DNA from: Schleiferiaceae bacterium
Lineage (GTDB): Bacteria > Bacteroidota > Bacteroidia > Flavobacteriales > Schleiferiaceae
NCBI GenBank assembly: GCA_022424815.1
Contig: JAKMGS010000016.1
Span: 1-21,222, forward strand
DNA length: 21,222 nucleotides
Reading direction: 5' to 3'
The stretch's first letter is position 1. Every line of letters starts with the position of its first letter. The notes under the pieces were generated by a model. It was not told where the DNA came from and did not search any database. It was given only the letters and a program-made list of their open reading frames with translations. This document shows positions 1-7,646 of the stretch, in pieces. A program made the position numbers and the translations under genes.

Positions 1-528
1 CTAGGAATGGACCTCAGCGACGATAGCCTTCAAGGCACACCAATGCGCGTGGCCAAATTATTCGTCAACGAAGCCTTCGGTGGATTACATCCTGATCGCA
101 AACCGTCAATGAGCACCTTTGAGAATTCCTACCGATACAATGAAATGTTGGTAGAAAAGAATATTGTGGTCTACTCAACCTGTGAACACCACCTCTTGCC
201 TATCGTCGGCCGCGCCCACGTGGCCTACATTTCGAATGGAAAAGTGGTTGGCTTGAGTAAGATGAATCGCATCGTCGATTACTATGCCAAGCGTCCTCAG
301 GTACAGGAGCGCCTTACCCGCCAGGTCGTACAGGCCCTTCAAGAAACTCTAGGCACCAAGGATGTAGCTTGTGTCATTGACGCTAAACACCTCTGCGTTA
401 ACTCACGCGGCATTCGTGATATCGAAAGCTCTACAGTAACGGCAGAGTTCGGAGGAGCCTTCCAAAACGAGGAAAAGAAACAAGAGTTTCTGAACTACAT
501 TAATTTGAATACTGAATTCGGCGCCTAG
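1..528 (+). CDS. folE: GTP cyclohydrolase I, 5' end cut by the window
   Basis: FolE converts GTP to 7,8-dihydroneopterin triphosphate, the first step of tetrahydrofolate and pterin synthesis, in the cytoplasm. The frame is open from base 1 with no stop, and the first in-frame ATG (base 7) already lies inside the conserved 'TPxRVAK' region. The true start is therefore upstream, and roughly 40-50 residues are missing compared with the usual ~220. Visible motifs are STCEHHLLP (zinc Cys and catalytic His), then VGLSKMNRIVDYYAKRPQVQERL, of which the KMNRIVDYYA part is the family hallmark, then KHLCVNSRGI (second zinc Cys) and a STVTAEFGG tail. The stop TAG overlaps the GTG start of cysS by one base, so the two are probably cotranscribed and translationally coupled. 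Identification is firm; only the N-terminus is unknown. Confidence 0.97.
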   Translation, partial: LGMDLSDDSLQGTPMRVAKLFVNEAFGGLHPDRKPSMSTFENSYRYNEMLVEKNIVVYSTCEHHLLPIVGRAHVAYISNGKVVGLSKMNRIVDYYAKRPQVQERLTRQVVQALQETLGTKDVACVIDAKHLCVNSRGIRDIESSTVTAEFGGAFQNEEKKQEFLNYINLNTEFGA

Positions 529-2009
529 TGAAACCGTTGTACGAAGTCTATCCCATCCACATTGAAAATAGCTTGACCGGCGAAAAGGAACCCTTTACCC
601 CAGTCCACGAGGGACGCGTGGGCATGTATGTGTGTGGACCGACTGTATATAGCGATGTGCACCTAGGCAATGCCAGAACCTTTACCTCTTTCGATCTCAT
701 CTTCCGTTACTTTAAGCACTTGGACTACAAGGTGCGTTACGTGCGCAACATTACTGATGTGGGCCATTTGGAGAACGATGCAGATAGCGGCGAGGATAAA
801 ATCGCAAAGAAAGCCCGTCTCGAAGCTCTAGAGCCCATGGAAATCGTTCAGCGTTATACCGTTGATTTTCACAAGGTCATGGACCAATTAGGCGCGCTTG
901 CCCCTTCCATCGAACCTACGGCAACCGGTCATATTGTCGAGCAAATCGCCATGACCCAAGCCATCCTATCCAAAGGCTGGGCCTACGAAAGCAACGGTTC
1001 GGTATACTTTGATGTCAACGCCTACAACAATGATGGCGGGGACTACGGCGTACTCTCAGGCCGAAAAATGGACGAGCTTCAAGCCGGAAGCCGCGCCTTG
1101 GACGGACAAGATGAAAAGCGCAATCCGGCAGATTTCGCACTTTGGAAAAAAGCCTCTCCCGCGCACATTATGCGCTGGCCTTCCCCTTGGGGCGATGGAT
1201 TCCCTGGATGGCACCTGGAGTGTTCTGCCATGAGTACCAAGTACCTCGGCGATGAATTTGATATTCACGGCGGCGGTATGGATTTGAAGTTCCCTCACCA
1301 CGAGTGTGAGATTGCACAAAACAAAGCTTGCACCAACCACAACGGAGCACGCTACTGGATGCACGCCAACATGCTAACGCTCAACGGAAAGCGCATGAGC
1401 AAAAGCACAGGCAACACCATCCTACCAGGAGAACTCTTCACCGGGACTAACGATTTATTAGTCAAGGCTTTCCACCCTTCCGTGGTCCGATTCTTCATGA
1501 TGCAAGCCCACTACAGCAGTGTATTGGACTTCAGTAACGAGGCACTTTTGGCTGCGGAAAAAGGACACGATAAACTCCTAGCCGCGTGGACCACACTCCA
1601 ACAAGCCAGCGCCAAAGGCGGTCAAGGATTTGACGTACAAGCTTGGAAAGACAAGTGTTACGGTGCTATGAGCGATAACTTCAACAGCCCTATCCTCATC
1701 TCACATTTGTTCGAGGCCGTTAAATTCATCAATGCAAGCGAAGGCAGTTTAGCCATTGCTGCTGGTGATTTACGAGACCTGCAACAGACGTTCAAGGCCA
1801 TGGTCTTTGACATTCTAGCGCTTCAGGGCGTCGAGGATCAAAGCGCACACAAGGACGCGTTAGATAAGGCAATGGATTTGGTCATCGAATTAAGAGCACA
1901 AGCGCGAACTAATAAGGATTGGGCGACGGCAGATTTGATTCGGGACCAATTAAAAGATGCCGGTATCCAACTCAAAGATGGACCAGAAGGCACATCTTAC
2001 AGCATCTAA
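528..2009 (+). CDS. cysS: Cysteinyl-tRNA synthetase
   Basis: This class I aminoacyl-tRNA synthetase charges tRNA-Cys in the cytoplasm. It is 493 residues, the normal family length. The start is GTG at 528, overlapping the folE stop (TAGTG). It is chosen because the next in-frame ATG (624) would begin at MYVCGPTVY and remove the conserved N-terminal strand seen in the family (here YPIHIENSLTGEKEPF). Seen motifs: Cys36 in MYVCGPTVY and Cys232, His257 and Glu259-Cys260 in the HHEC motif form the zinc and cysteine-recognition site; HLGN at 45-48 is the HIGH motif; KRMSKS at 288-293 is the KMSKS loop. The C-terminal helical anticodon region is intact (LRAQARTNKDWATADLIRD). yidD begins 2 bases after the stop, so this is an operon-internal gene. 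Confidence 0.97.
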   Translation: MKPLYEVYPIHIENSLTGEKEPFTPVHEGRVGMYVCGPTVYSDVHLGNARTFTSFDLIFRYFKHLDYKVRYVRNITDVGHLENDADSGEDKIAKKARLEALEPMEIVQRYTVDFHKVMDQLGALAPSIEPTATGHIVEQIAMTQAILSKGWAYESNGSVYFDVNAYNNDGGDYGVLSGRKMDELQAGSRALDGQDEKRNPADFALWKKASPAHIMRWPSPWGDGFPGWHLECSAMSTKYLGDEFDIHGGGMDLKFPHHECEIAQNKACTNHNGARYWMHANMLTLNGKRMSKSTGNTILPGELFTGTNDLLVKAFHPSVVRFFMMQAHYSSVLDFSNEALLAAEKGHDKLLAAWTTLQQASAKGGQGFDVQAWKDKCYGAMSDNFNSPILISHLFEAVKFINASEGSLAIAAGDLRDLQQTFKAMVFDILALQGVEDQSAHKDALDKAMDLVIELRAQARTNKDWATADLIRDQLKDAGIQLKDGPEGTSYSI

Positions 2010-2011
2010 AT

Positions 2012-2296
2012 ATGGAAACTGTGTCCAAATTGTTGTCGACAGTGCTGGGCGCTCCCCTACTGCTTTTAATTTGGTTATACCGCAAGGTATTGTCCCCAAT
2101 ACTTGGACCCTCATGCCGCTACCAACCAACCTGTAGTACATACGCAGCAGAAGCTGTTAAAATCCACGGCCCTTTTAGAGGCTTCTGGATGAGTGCTAAA
2201 CGCATCGGAAGCTGCCATCCATGGGGTGGACATGGCTGGGACCCAGTTCCGGGCAGTGCATTAGAAAAAGAATTAAAAGAGAAAAACATCATCTAA
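2012..2296 (+). CDS. yidD: Membrane protein insertion efficiency factor YidD
   Basis: YidD (DUF37/haemolytic domain) is a small membrane-associated protein thought to help YidC insert and fold inner-membrane proteins. The product is 94 residues, typical for the family. The start is ATG at 2012, two bases after the cysS stop; a longer in-frame opening would lie inside cysS and is not needed. A hydrophobic or amphipathic N-terminal stretch (residues ~7-30) precedes the family signature: CRYQPTCSTYA at 35-45 and GSCHPWGGHGWDPVP at 67-81, with Cys35, Cys41 and Cys68 conserved. In many bacteria yidD lies in the rnpA-yidC-oriC region. Here it sits between cysS and envelope genes, which still fits a membrane biogenesis role beside lgt. 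Confidence 0.96.
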   Translation: METVSKLLSTVLGAPLLLLIWLYRKVLSPILGPSCRYQPTCSTYAAEAVKIHGPFRGFWMSAKRIGSCHPWGGHGWDPVPGSALEKELKEKNII

Positions 2297-2316
2297 CCCT
2301 ACCCTATACTAACATT

Positions 2317-3414
2317 ATGAAACATTCCTTGTTTTTTGCCGCCGCCTTCGCCATTGTTGCTTGCCAACCTTCAGGAGAATCTGCTGATGGAGAAAGTGGA
2401 GCTACTTGGGAAAGCAAGATTCACTACGACCAAGAGGTACATTTAGCTAATGTTCGCCAACTCACCAATGGCGGCGATAATGCTGAAGCATATTTCAGCT
2501 TCGACGGTACAATGCTGACCTTCCAGAGTAATGCAGAAAAATGGGGCAACGAGTGTGATCAGATTTACGCCTTTAATTGGGATACAGATACCATTTTAGA
2601 ACGCGAACCTCAGCTCATCTCGAATGACTTAGGACGCACTACCTGTGCGTATTTTATGCCAGGAGATACCACCATCTTGTATGCCAGTACTTTCGCCGGA
2701 GACACCGCATGTCCAGCAGTACCAGAACGCGGCGAAAGTGGCGCTTACGTTTGGCCCATTTATTCAGATTTCGACATCTACGTGAGTGACCTCAAGGGCA
2801 CTATCGTAGACACCTTGATCTCAGGTCCAGGCTACGATGCAGAAGCTACCGTGAGTCCTGATGGAAGTAAGATTGTCTTCACCTCAGACCGCAGCGGCGA
2901 TTTGGAATTATACGTTTGTGATATTGACGGATCGAACATCACCCAAGTGACCAGCGGCCTTGGTTACGATGGCGGTGCTTTCTTCAGTCCGGATAGTAAG
3001 AAGTTAGTATTCCGCAGTTCTCGCCCACAAACGGATGAGGAGATCACGAAATACAAAGACCTATTGGCCAAAGGAATGGTAGAGCCAACACACATGGAGA
3101 TTTACACTTGTAATATCGACGGATCGGAATTGACTCAAGTAACTTCATTGGGAAATGCGAACTGGGCTCCATTCTACCACCCAAGTGGAGAGAAAATCAT
3201 CTTCTCTACCAATCATCATAGTGAGAAAGGCTATCCCTTCAACTTATTCATGGTAAATACGGACGGTTCAGAATTGAAACAAATTACTCATGACGGCGTT
3301 TTTGACGCTTTTCCCATGTTTTCGCCAGATGGTCGTAAATTAGTATTCGCTTCCAACCGAAATAACGGCGGAACGCGTGCCACAAACCTCTTTATAGTAG
3401 ACTGGAAAGAATAA
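2317..3414 (+). CDS. PD40/TolB-like beta-propeller lipoprotein
   Basis: Predicted exported lipoprotein of 365 residues. The start ATG at 2317 gives a short signal peptide (MKHSLFF core, then IVAC with Cys16 as the lipidated residue). The in-frame opening upstream runs through yidD and is rejected. The mature part has several WD40-like PD40 repeats of the type found in TolB, for example FSFDGTMLTFQSN-like, VSPDGSKIVFTSDRSGD, FSPDSKKLVFRSSRP, YHPSGEKIIFSTNHH and FSPDGRKLVFASNR; each is followed by a strand such as YVCDIDGSNITQVT. It should fold as a periplasmic or surface beta-propeller. True TolB has an additional N-terminal domain and Pal/Tol neighbours, neither of which is seen here, so I do not call it tolB. 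The next gene, lgt, encodes the enzyme that lipidates proteins of this kind, 4 bases downstream. The specific ligand is unknown. Confidence 0.9.
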   Translation: MKHSLFFAAAFAIVACQPSGESADGESGATWESKIHYDQEVHLANVRQLTNGGDNAEAYFSFDGTMLTFQSNAEKWGNECDQIYAFNWDTDTILEREPQLISNDLGRTTCAYFMPGDTTILYASTFAGDTACPAVPERGESGAYVWPIYSDFDIYVSDLKGTIVDTLISGPGYDAEATVSPDGSKIVFTSDRSGDLELYVCDIDGSNITQVTSGLGYDGGAFFSPDSKKLVFRSSRPQTDEEITKYKDLLAKGMVEPTHMEIYTCNIDGSELTQVTSLGNANWAPFYHPSGEKIIFSTNHHSEKGYPFNLFMVNTDGSELKQITHDGVFDAFPMFSPDGRKLVFASNRNNGGTRATNLFIVDWKE

Positions 3415-3418
3415 ATCT

Positions 3419-4480
3419 ATGCTCGCCACCATTTTTTGGGACTTTCCCAACCACATTCCCTTATTTGGATTCGAACTGCGCTTCTACTCACTGATGTTTA
3501 TCATCAGTTTTGTTCTTGGGCAGTATGGAATGCAATATGTATTTAAAAGGGAAAATATAAATCCAAAACTAATGGATAGCCTGGTGTATTGGATGATTGG
3601 GGCGACAATTGTAGGGGCTCGATTAGGGCATGTTTTCTTCTACGATTGGGATAAATACAAGGATAATTTAGGTGATATTTTCAAGGTTTGGGAAGGTGGC
3701 TTGGCTTCACATGGTGCCGCCATTGCTATAGTAGTGGCCATGATTTATTGGTCGCGTAAATATGCCAAAATACATCCTTTGTGGACCCTAGACCGCATTG
3801 TCATTGTGGTAGCATTAGCAGCAGGATTCATCCGCATGGGGAATTGGTTCAACAGCGAGATTTATGGCGCACCTGCGAATAGTACTTTCGAAACTGTTTT
3901 TGTGGAAGATGCCGCACAGTCCATTCGCCGTGGTTTTGCCGGCCAAGTTAAAAGTATCGAATTCCAGAAAACAGGAGCCACATTAGAAACGGATAGTCTA
4001 ACCTATCCTGAAATGGACTTAACCATTTCATTTCATCAAAGCAACGAAACACAGACGCTACAGTATGTTACTACATACCTACCCGAAATAATAAAGCTAC
4101 AGAGTCCCGACAATAAAAATCTAATCCTATCGGACGATTTTAAATCGGAAGTATATGAAGGAGCCGATGGCTGGGAAGCCTCCATGAAAGTCTTTGGTAT
4201 TCCCCGCTATCCCACTCAACTTTTCGAAGCGGGTGCTTACTGGATCATCTTCTTGATACTTACCTTGTTATACTTGAAGCGCAGCGCTGGAGATAAACGA
4301 GGGTTCCTATTAGGGGTTTTTCTCACCCTCTTATTCGGTTTCAGATTCTTCATCGAATATTACAAAGAAATACAAGTCAGCTTTGAAGCTGGAATGAACT
4401 TGAATATGGGCCAGTGGCTGAGTATTCCATTGGCAGGTCTTGGCTTATTCCTCATTATTAGAGCACAGAAAACAGCATAA
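3419..4480 (+). CDS. lgt: Prolipoprotein diacylglyceryl transferase with long insert
   Basis: Lgt transfers diacylglyceryl from phosphatidylglycerol to the lipobox Cys of prolipoproteins in the inner membrane, the first step of lipoprotein maturation. The product is 353 residues, against roughly 260-300 for common Lgt. Motifs in order: RFYSLMF at 21-27; GARLGHVFFYDW (66-77); EGGLASHGA with His98; IRMGNWFNSEIYG (138-150), matching the Lgt signature RxGNxxNxExxG; YPTQLFEA (264-271); FRFFIEYYKE (308-317) with Arg309 and Glu313. Several hydrophobic helices fit a polytopic membrane protein. Two oddities: about 112 residues separate NxExxG from YPTQLFEA, noticeably more than usual, and this last motif has Tyr264 where HPSQLYE normally has His. 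The start ATG is 4 bases after the upstream lipoprotein stop. Identification is firm; catalytic normality is inferred. Confidence 0.94.
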   Translation: MLATIFWDFPNHIPLFGFELRFYSLMFIISFVLGQYGMQYVFKRENINPKLMDSLVYWMIGATIVGARLGHVFFYDWDKYKDNLGDIFKVWEGGLASHGAAIAIVVAMIYWSRKYAKIHPLWTLDRIVIVVALAAGFIRMGNWFNSEIYGAPANSTFETVFVEDAAQSIRRGFAGQVKSIEFQKTGATLETDSLTYPEMDLTISFHQSNETQTLQYVTTYLPEIIKLQSPDNKNLILSDDFKSEVYEGADGWEASMKVFGIPRYPTQLFEAGAYWIIFLILTLLYLKRSAGDKRGFLLGVFLTLLFGFRFFIEYYKEIQVSFEAGMNLNMGQWLSIPLAGLGLFLIIRAQKTA

Positions 4481-4490
4481 ATCCTTGAAC

Positions 4491-5024
4491 ATGAATTCAT
4501 TTAGAAAATACGCTCCATGGATCGTTGGAATTGCTATGGCGGCATTTATTATACCCTCGACTATTGGAAGTTTATTCAAGGGAAACAATAATTCAAAGCC
4601 ATCGGTTATTCAACCTGCACAACCATACGAACCTCCATTTAGAATGGACGGCACACTATGGGCGATCAACGATTCCGATACAACAGCCATTTTCCGTACG
4701 GAATATGCGACCACTCCGGAAGCCATCGAAATAGGAATGATGTACAGACAGTCTATGGACAAGGATATGGCCATGTTGTTCCTCATGTCTGGCGGGGACC
4801 AATTACGCAGTTTCTGGATGAAGAATACTATCGTACCGTTGGACATCATCTACATCAATAGTGCTAATGAAGTAGTGAGCATTCAAGCCAACGCAGCACC
4901 ACACTCTATGGAAAGCTTACCGAGTGCCCAGCCAGCCTCCTATGTACTTGAAATTTACGGCGGAGAAGCAGCAGCACAAGGCATAAGCATAGGTACCAAA
5001 GTGTACTGGTCAGATAAATTGTAA
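4491..5024 (+). CDS. Membrane-anchored or exported DUF192 protein
   Basis: The product is 177 residues. The start ATG at 4491 lies 10 bases after the lgt stop; an in-frame opening inside lgt is ignored. Residues ~8-28 (APWIVGIAMAAFIIPSTIGSLF) form an uncleaved anchor or signal peptide, followed by an Asn/Pro-rich linker (31-48). The DUF192 (COG1430) domain covers about 55-175: TPEAIEIGMMYRQSM, MAMLFLM, the hallmark SFWMKNTIVPLDIIYI (107-122), and a tail with HSMESLPS and YVLEIYGG. The biochemical function of DUF192 is not established; it occurs as an exported single-domain protein in many bacteria. It is the last gene of the folE-to-lgt operon. No clear intrinsic terminator follows before the rpsO promoter, so some read-through into rpsO is possible. 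Confidence 0.9.
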   Translation: MNSFRKYAPWIVGIAMAAFIIPSTIGSLFKGNNNSKPSVIQPAQPYEPPFRMDGTLWAINDSDTTAIFRTEYATTPEAIEIGMMYRQSMDKDMAMLFLMSGGDQLRSFWMKNTIVPLDIIYINSANEVVSIQANAAPHSMESLPSAQPASYVLEIYGGEAAAQGISIGTKVYWSDKL

Positions 5025-5051
5025 AAAAGTCCTCGGCCTCAATTATTTAAC

Positions 5052-5059
5052 TATCTTTG
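5052..5059 (+). promoter_or_regulatory. Predicted rpsO promoter, -7 element
   Basis: TATCTTTG matches the Bacteroidota -7 consensus TAnnTTTG exactly and lies 38 bases before the rpsO ATG. No convincing TTG-type -33 element is visible at the usual spacing. The resulting leader of about 30 nt is short. Confidence 0.65.
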
Positions 5060-5097
5060 CGCCCTCAGCATTACAAACATCTAAACGTGATTTTGGT

Positions 5098-5367
5098 ATG
5101 TACCTAACGAAAGAGAAAAAAGCAGAAATCTTCGCAGAATTCGGAGCATCTGCAACAGACACAGGATCTGCAGAAGGTCAGATCGCATTGTTCAGCTACC
5201 GCATCAGCCACTTGACTGAACACTTAAAGCAAAACAAAAAAGACCACAACACTGAGCGCTCGTTGATCGCTTTGGTAGGAAAGCGCAGAAAGTTGCTAAA
5301 CTACTTGAAGGATAACGACATTGAACGTTACCGTGCAATTGTTGAAAAGCTAGGCTTGAGAAAGTAA
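5098..5367 (+). CDS. rpsO: 30S ribosomal protein S15
   Basis: S15 binds the central domain of 16S rRNA and nucleates the platform of the 30S subunit; it also takes part in subunit bridging. The product is 89 residues, the standard length. Family motifs are visible: TGSAEGQIALFSYRISHLTEHLKQ (a run around residues 22-45, key residues TGSxExQ and RIxxLTEHLK), then KDHNTERSL, LVGKRRKLLNYLK and YRAIVEKLGLRK at the C-terminus. ATG at 5098 gives the canonical MYLTKEKK start. Its own promoter box lies just upstream, and a stem-loop lies 19 bases after the stop, before pnp. This order, rpsO then pnp, is the same as in Escherichia coli, where both genes are under post-transcriptional control; whether that holds here is not shown. 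Confidence 0.98.
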   Translation: MYLTKEKKAEIFAEFGASATDTGSAEGQIALFSYRISHLTEHLKQNKKDHNTERSLIALVGKRRKLLNYLKDNDIERYRAIVEKLGLRK

Positions 5368-5386
5368 GCTTGACAATACGAACGAC

Positions 5387-5415
5387 AAAAAGGCAATTTT
5401 TACAATTGCCTTTTT
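5387..5415 (+). terminator. rpsO-pnp intergenic terminator/attenuator hairpin
   Basis: A perfect 12-bp stem, AAAAAGGCAATT at 5387-5398 and its complement at 5404-5415, with loop TTTAC. The A/T ends supply the U-run as part of the stem (5411-5415), typical of a bidirectional intrinsic terminator. It ends 31 bases before the pnp ATG. Confidence 0.85.
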
Positions 5416-5446
5416 GCGTATAAAAAAGTATCTATTTCAATTATAT

Positions 5447-7570
5447 ATGATTCCTAAAGCAATTACTGAGACTATCGTACTTCCTGACGGGAGAGAGATC
5501 ACGCTTGAGACCGGGAAACTGGCCAAACAAGCGGATGGCTCTGTTGTCGTTAAGTGCGGTGGTACAATGCTGTTAGCCACTGTCGTGTCTAGCAAAGAAG
5601 CGAAAGACGGTGTAGACTTTCTTCCGCTTACGGTAGATTACCGTGAAAAGTTTGCGGCCAATGGTCGCGTACCAGGTGGATTCCTCAAGCGTGAGGGTCG
5701 TCCATCGGACAACGAGATTTTGACCATGCGTTTGATCGACCGCGTATTGCGTCCTTTGTTCCCAAAGGATTACCACGCGGAGATTCAGCTAATGATCCAG
5801 ATGATTTCCTACGACGAGAACGTAGAAGCAACCTCCTTGACTGGTTTGGCTGCATCTGCTGCCATCGCAGTAAGTGACCTTCCATTCGACGGTCCTATTT
5901 CTGAGGTTCGTGTGGGTCGCATTAACGGCGAACTCATCATCAACCCTAATCCAGCTCAAATCGCTGATTTGGAAGTGGACATGGTGATCGGTGCCTCAAT
6001 GGACTCTGTGGTGATGGTAGAAGGTGAGATGAAAGAAATTTCTGAAGAGGAAATGGTGGATGCCATCAAGTTCGCTCACGATGCTATCAAGGTTCAAATT
6101 CAAGCGCAGCTAAACATGGCGGCTCAAGTTGAGAAAGCCCAAGTGAAGCGAGAATACAGCCACGAAACGCACAACGAAGAAGTTCGCGAAGAAGTCATGC
6201 AAATGACTTACGATAAAGTATACGAAATAGCTAAAAGTGGTTTGCCTAAGCACGAACGTTCTGCAGGTTTCAAAGCTGTATTGAACGAGTACTTGGAAGG
6301 CAAAGACGAAGAGTGGCTTGCAGCAAATACAGGTTTTGTAAAGAGCTATTTCCACGACGTAGAGTACAAAGCCATGCGCAACATGGTGCTGAACGAAGGC
6401 AAACGTCTTGATGGACGTGATACCACAACCGTTCGTCCTATTTGGTCGGAAATTGATTACCTACCAGGTGCACACGGGTCTGCCGTCTTCACCCGCGGGG
6501 AAACTCAATCTTTGACTACGGTTACCTTGGGAACATCATTGGATGCAAACAGAATCGACGACGCTACATTCACGGGCGAAGAGAAATTCTACTTGCACTA
6601 CAACTTCCCTCCATTCTCTACCGGTGAAGCCCGCCCTATTCGAGGCGTAAGCCGTCGCGAGGTGGGTCACGGTAACTTGGCTCAGCGTGCGTTGTACCAA
6701 ATGATTGATCCAGAAAACCCATATACCATTCGTGTGGTAAGTGATATCCTTGAATCAAACGGTTCGTCTTCTATGGCAACAGTTTGTGCGGGTACCTTGG
6801 CCTTGATGGATGCGGGTGTGAAAATGGTACGCCCTGTAAGTGGTATTGCCATGGGATTGATTTCTGACGGCGAGAACTACGCAGTACTTTCTGATATTCT
6901 TGGAGACGAAGATCACTTGGGTGATATGGACTTCAAGGTAACAGGTACTGAGAACGGTATCACTGCATGTCAGATGGACATCAAAATCAAAGGTTTGAGC
7001 TACGAAATCTTGGTGAATGCTTTGAAGCAGAGCCGTGCAGGACGTATGCACATCCTAGGTGAGATGTTGAAGACTATGCCTGAAACTCGTGCGCAATTGA
7101 AACCAAATGCGCCGAAGATCATGACATTGACTGTGAAGAAAGAATTCATTGGACCAATTATCGGCCCAGGTGGTAAGAACATCCAAGGTATCCAAGCGGA
7201 TACTGGAACGACAGTTACCATTGAAGAAATTGAAGAGCGCGGTCACATCGAAATCTCAGGTAAGGATTACGACATGATGAACAAGGCTCTCGAAATGATT
7301 CGTGCCATTGCATTCGAACCTGAAGTTGGTGCTGAATACGAAGGTATCGTTCGCGGCGTTCAGACTTATGGAGCGTTTATTGAAATCGCACCTAAAGTTC
7401 AAGGATTGTTGCATATTTCAGAGATCGATTGGACAAGAATTAAGAACGTGGAAGATGTCTTGAAAGAAGGCGATAAGGTCCGCGTGAAGTTGCTAGACGT
7501 TGACAAGGCTGGTAAGATGAAGCTCAGTAGAAAAGTGCTTCTTCCAAAGCCGGAGAAAACTGACGCATAA
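5447..7570 (+). CDS. pnp: Polyribonucleotide nucleotidyltransferase (PNPase)
   Basis: PNPase degrades RNA 3'-5' phosphorolytically and can add 3' tails; it is a cytoplasmic trimer and often partners with RNase E or helicases. The product is 707 residues, the usual length. ATG at 5447 (MIPKAITETIVL) is chosen over an upstream TTG-type opening that lies inside the terminator stem. Domain order: first RNase PH domain (~6-145; GGFLKREGRPSDNE near 77-90), all-helical linker (~240-320), second RNase PH domain with SDILGDEDHLGDMD at 482-495, in which Asp487 and Asp493 match the catalytic aspartates of the E. coli enzyme, KH domain (GPIIGPGGKNIQ near 568-580), and S1 domain from ~628 (EYEGIVRGVQTYGAFIEI, then GLLHISEIDW). 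No convincing TAnnTTTG promoter precedes it, so it probably depends on rpsO read-through or an unrecognised promoter. Confidence 0.98.
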   Translation: MIPKAITETIVLPDGREITLETGKLAKQADGSVVVKCGGTMLLATVVSSKEAKDGVDFLPLTVDYREKFAANGRVPGGFLKREGRPSDNEILTMRLIDRVLRPLFPKDYHAEIQLMIQMISYDENVEATSLTGLAASAAIAVSDLPFDGPISEVRVGRINGELIINPNPAQIADLEVDMVIGASMDSVVMVEGEMKEISEEEMVDAIKFAHDAIKVQIQAQLNMAAQVEKAQVKREYSHETHNEEVREEVMQMTYDKVYEIAKSGLPKHERSAGFKAVLNEYLEGKDEEWLAANTGFVKSYFHDVEYKAMRNMVLNEGKRLDGRDTTTVRPIWSEIDYLPGAHGSAVFTRGETQSLTTVTLGTSLDANRIDDATFTGEEKFYLHYNFPPFSTGEARPIRGVSRREVGHGNLAQRALYQMIDPENPYTIRVVSDILESNGSSSMATVCAGTLALMDAGVKMVRPVSGIAMGLISDGENYAVLSDILGDEDHLGDMDFKVTGTENGITACQMDIKIKGLSYEILVNALKQSRAGRMHILGEMLKTMPETRAQLKPNAPKIMTLTVKKEFIGPIIGPGGKNIQGIQADTGTTVTIEEIEERGHIEISGKDYDMMNKALEMIRAIAFEPEVGAEYEGIVRGVQTYGAFIEIAPKVQGLLHISEIDWTRIKNVEDVLKEGDKVRVKLLDVDKAGKMKLSRKVLLPKPEKTDA

Positions 7571-7591
7571 TTCATATATTTTAGACTTGTG

Positions 7592-7620
7592 ATGCGAGCG
7601 GCGCTGCGCGGCGCTCGCAT
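7592..7620. terminator. GC-rich hairpin between pnp and the sigma factor gene
   Basis: Arms 7592-7604 and 7608-7620 pair over 13 positions with one mismatch, around the loop TGC. No U-run follows on the plus strand, so it may be a terminator of a U-less type, an mRNA 3'-end stabiliser or processing element, or part of the leader of the next gene, whose ATG is 26 bases on. It resembles the hairpin at 14689-14723 in its core. Confidence 0.6.
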
Positions 7621-7646
7621 TCACAGTTAAATAGTAAAGGCCAAAC

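Noticed and set aside
1056..1364. 102-codon antisense open frame inside cysS
   Set aside because: It lies wholly opposite a gene with intact catalytic motifs and encodes no recognisable domain, so it is a shadow frame.
2221..2316. N-terminal extension of the PD40 lipoprotein
   Set aside because: It overlaps yidD and would bury the signal peptide; ATG 2317 gives a clean lipobox.
2317..3414. Calling the PD40 protein TolB
   Set aside because: It is a lipoprotein without the TolB N-terminal domain, and no tol/pal genes are nearby.
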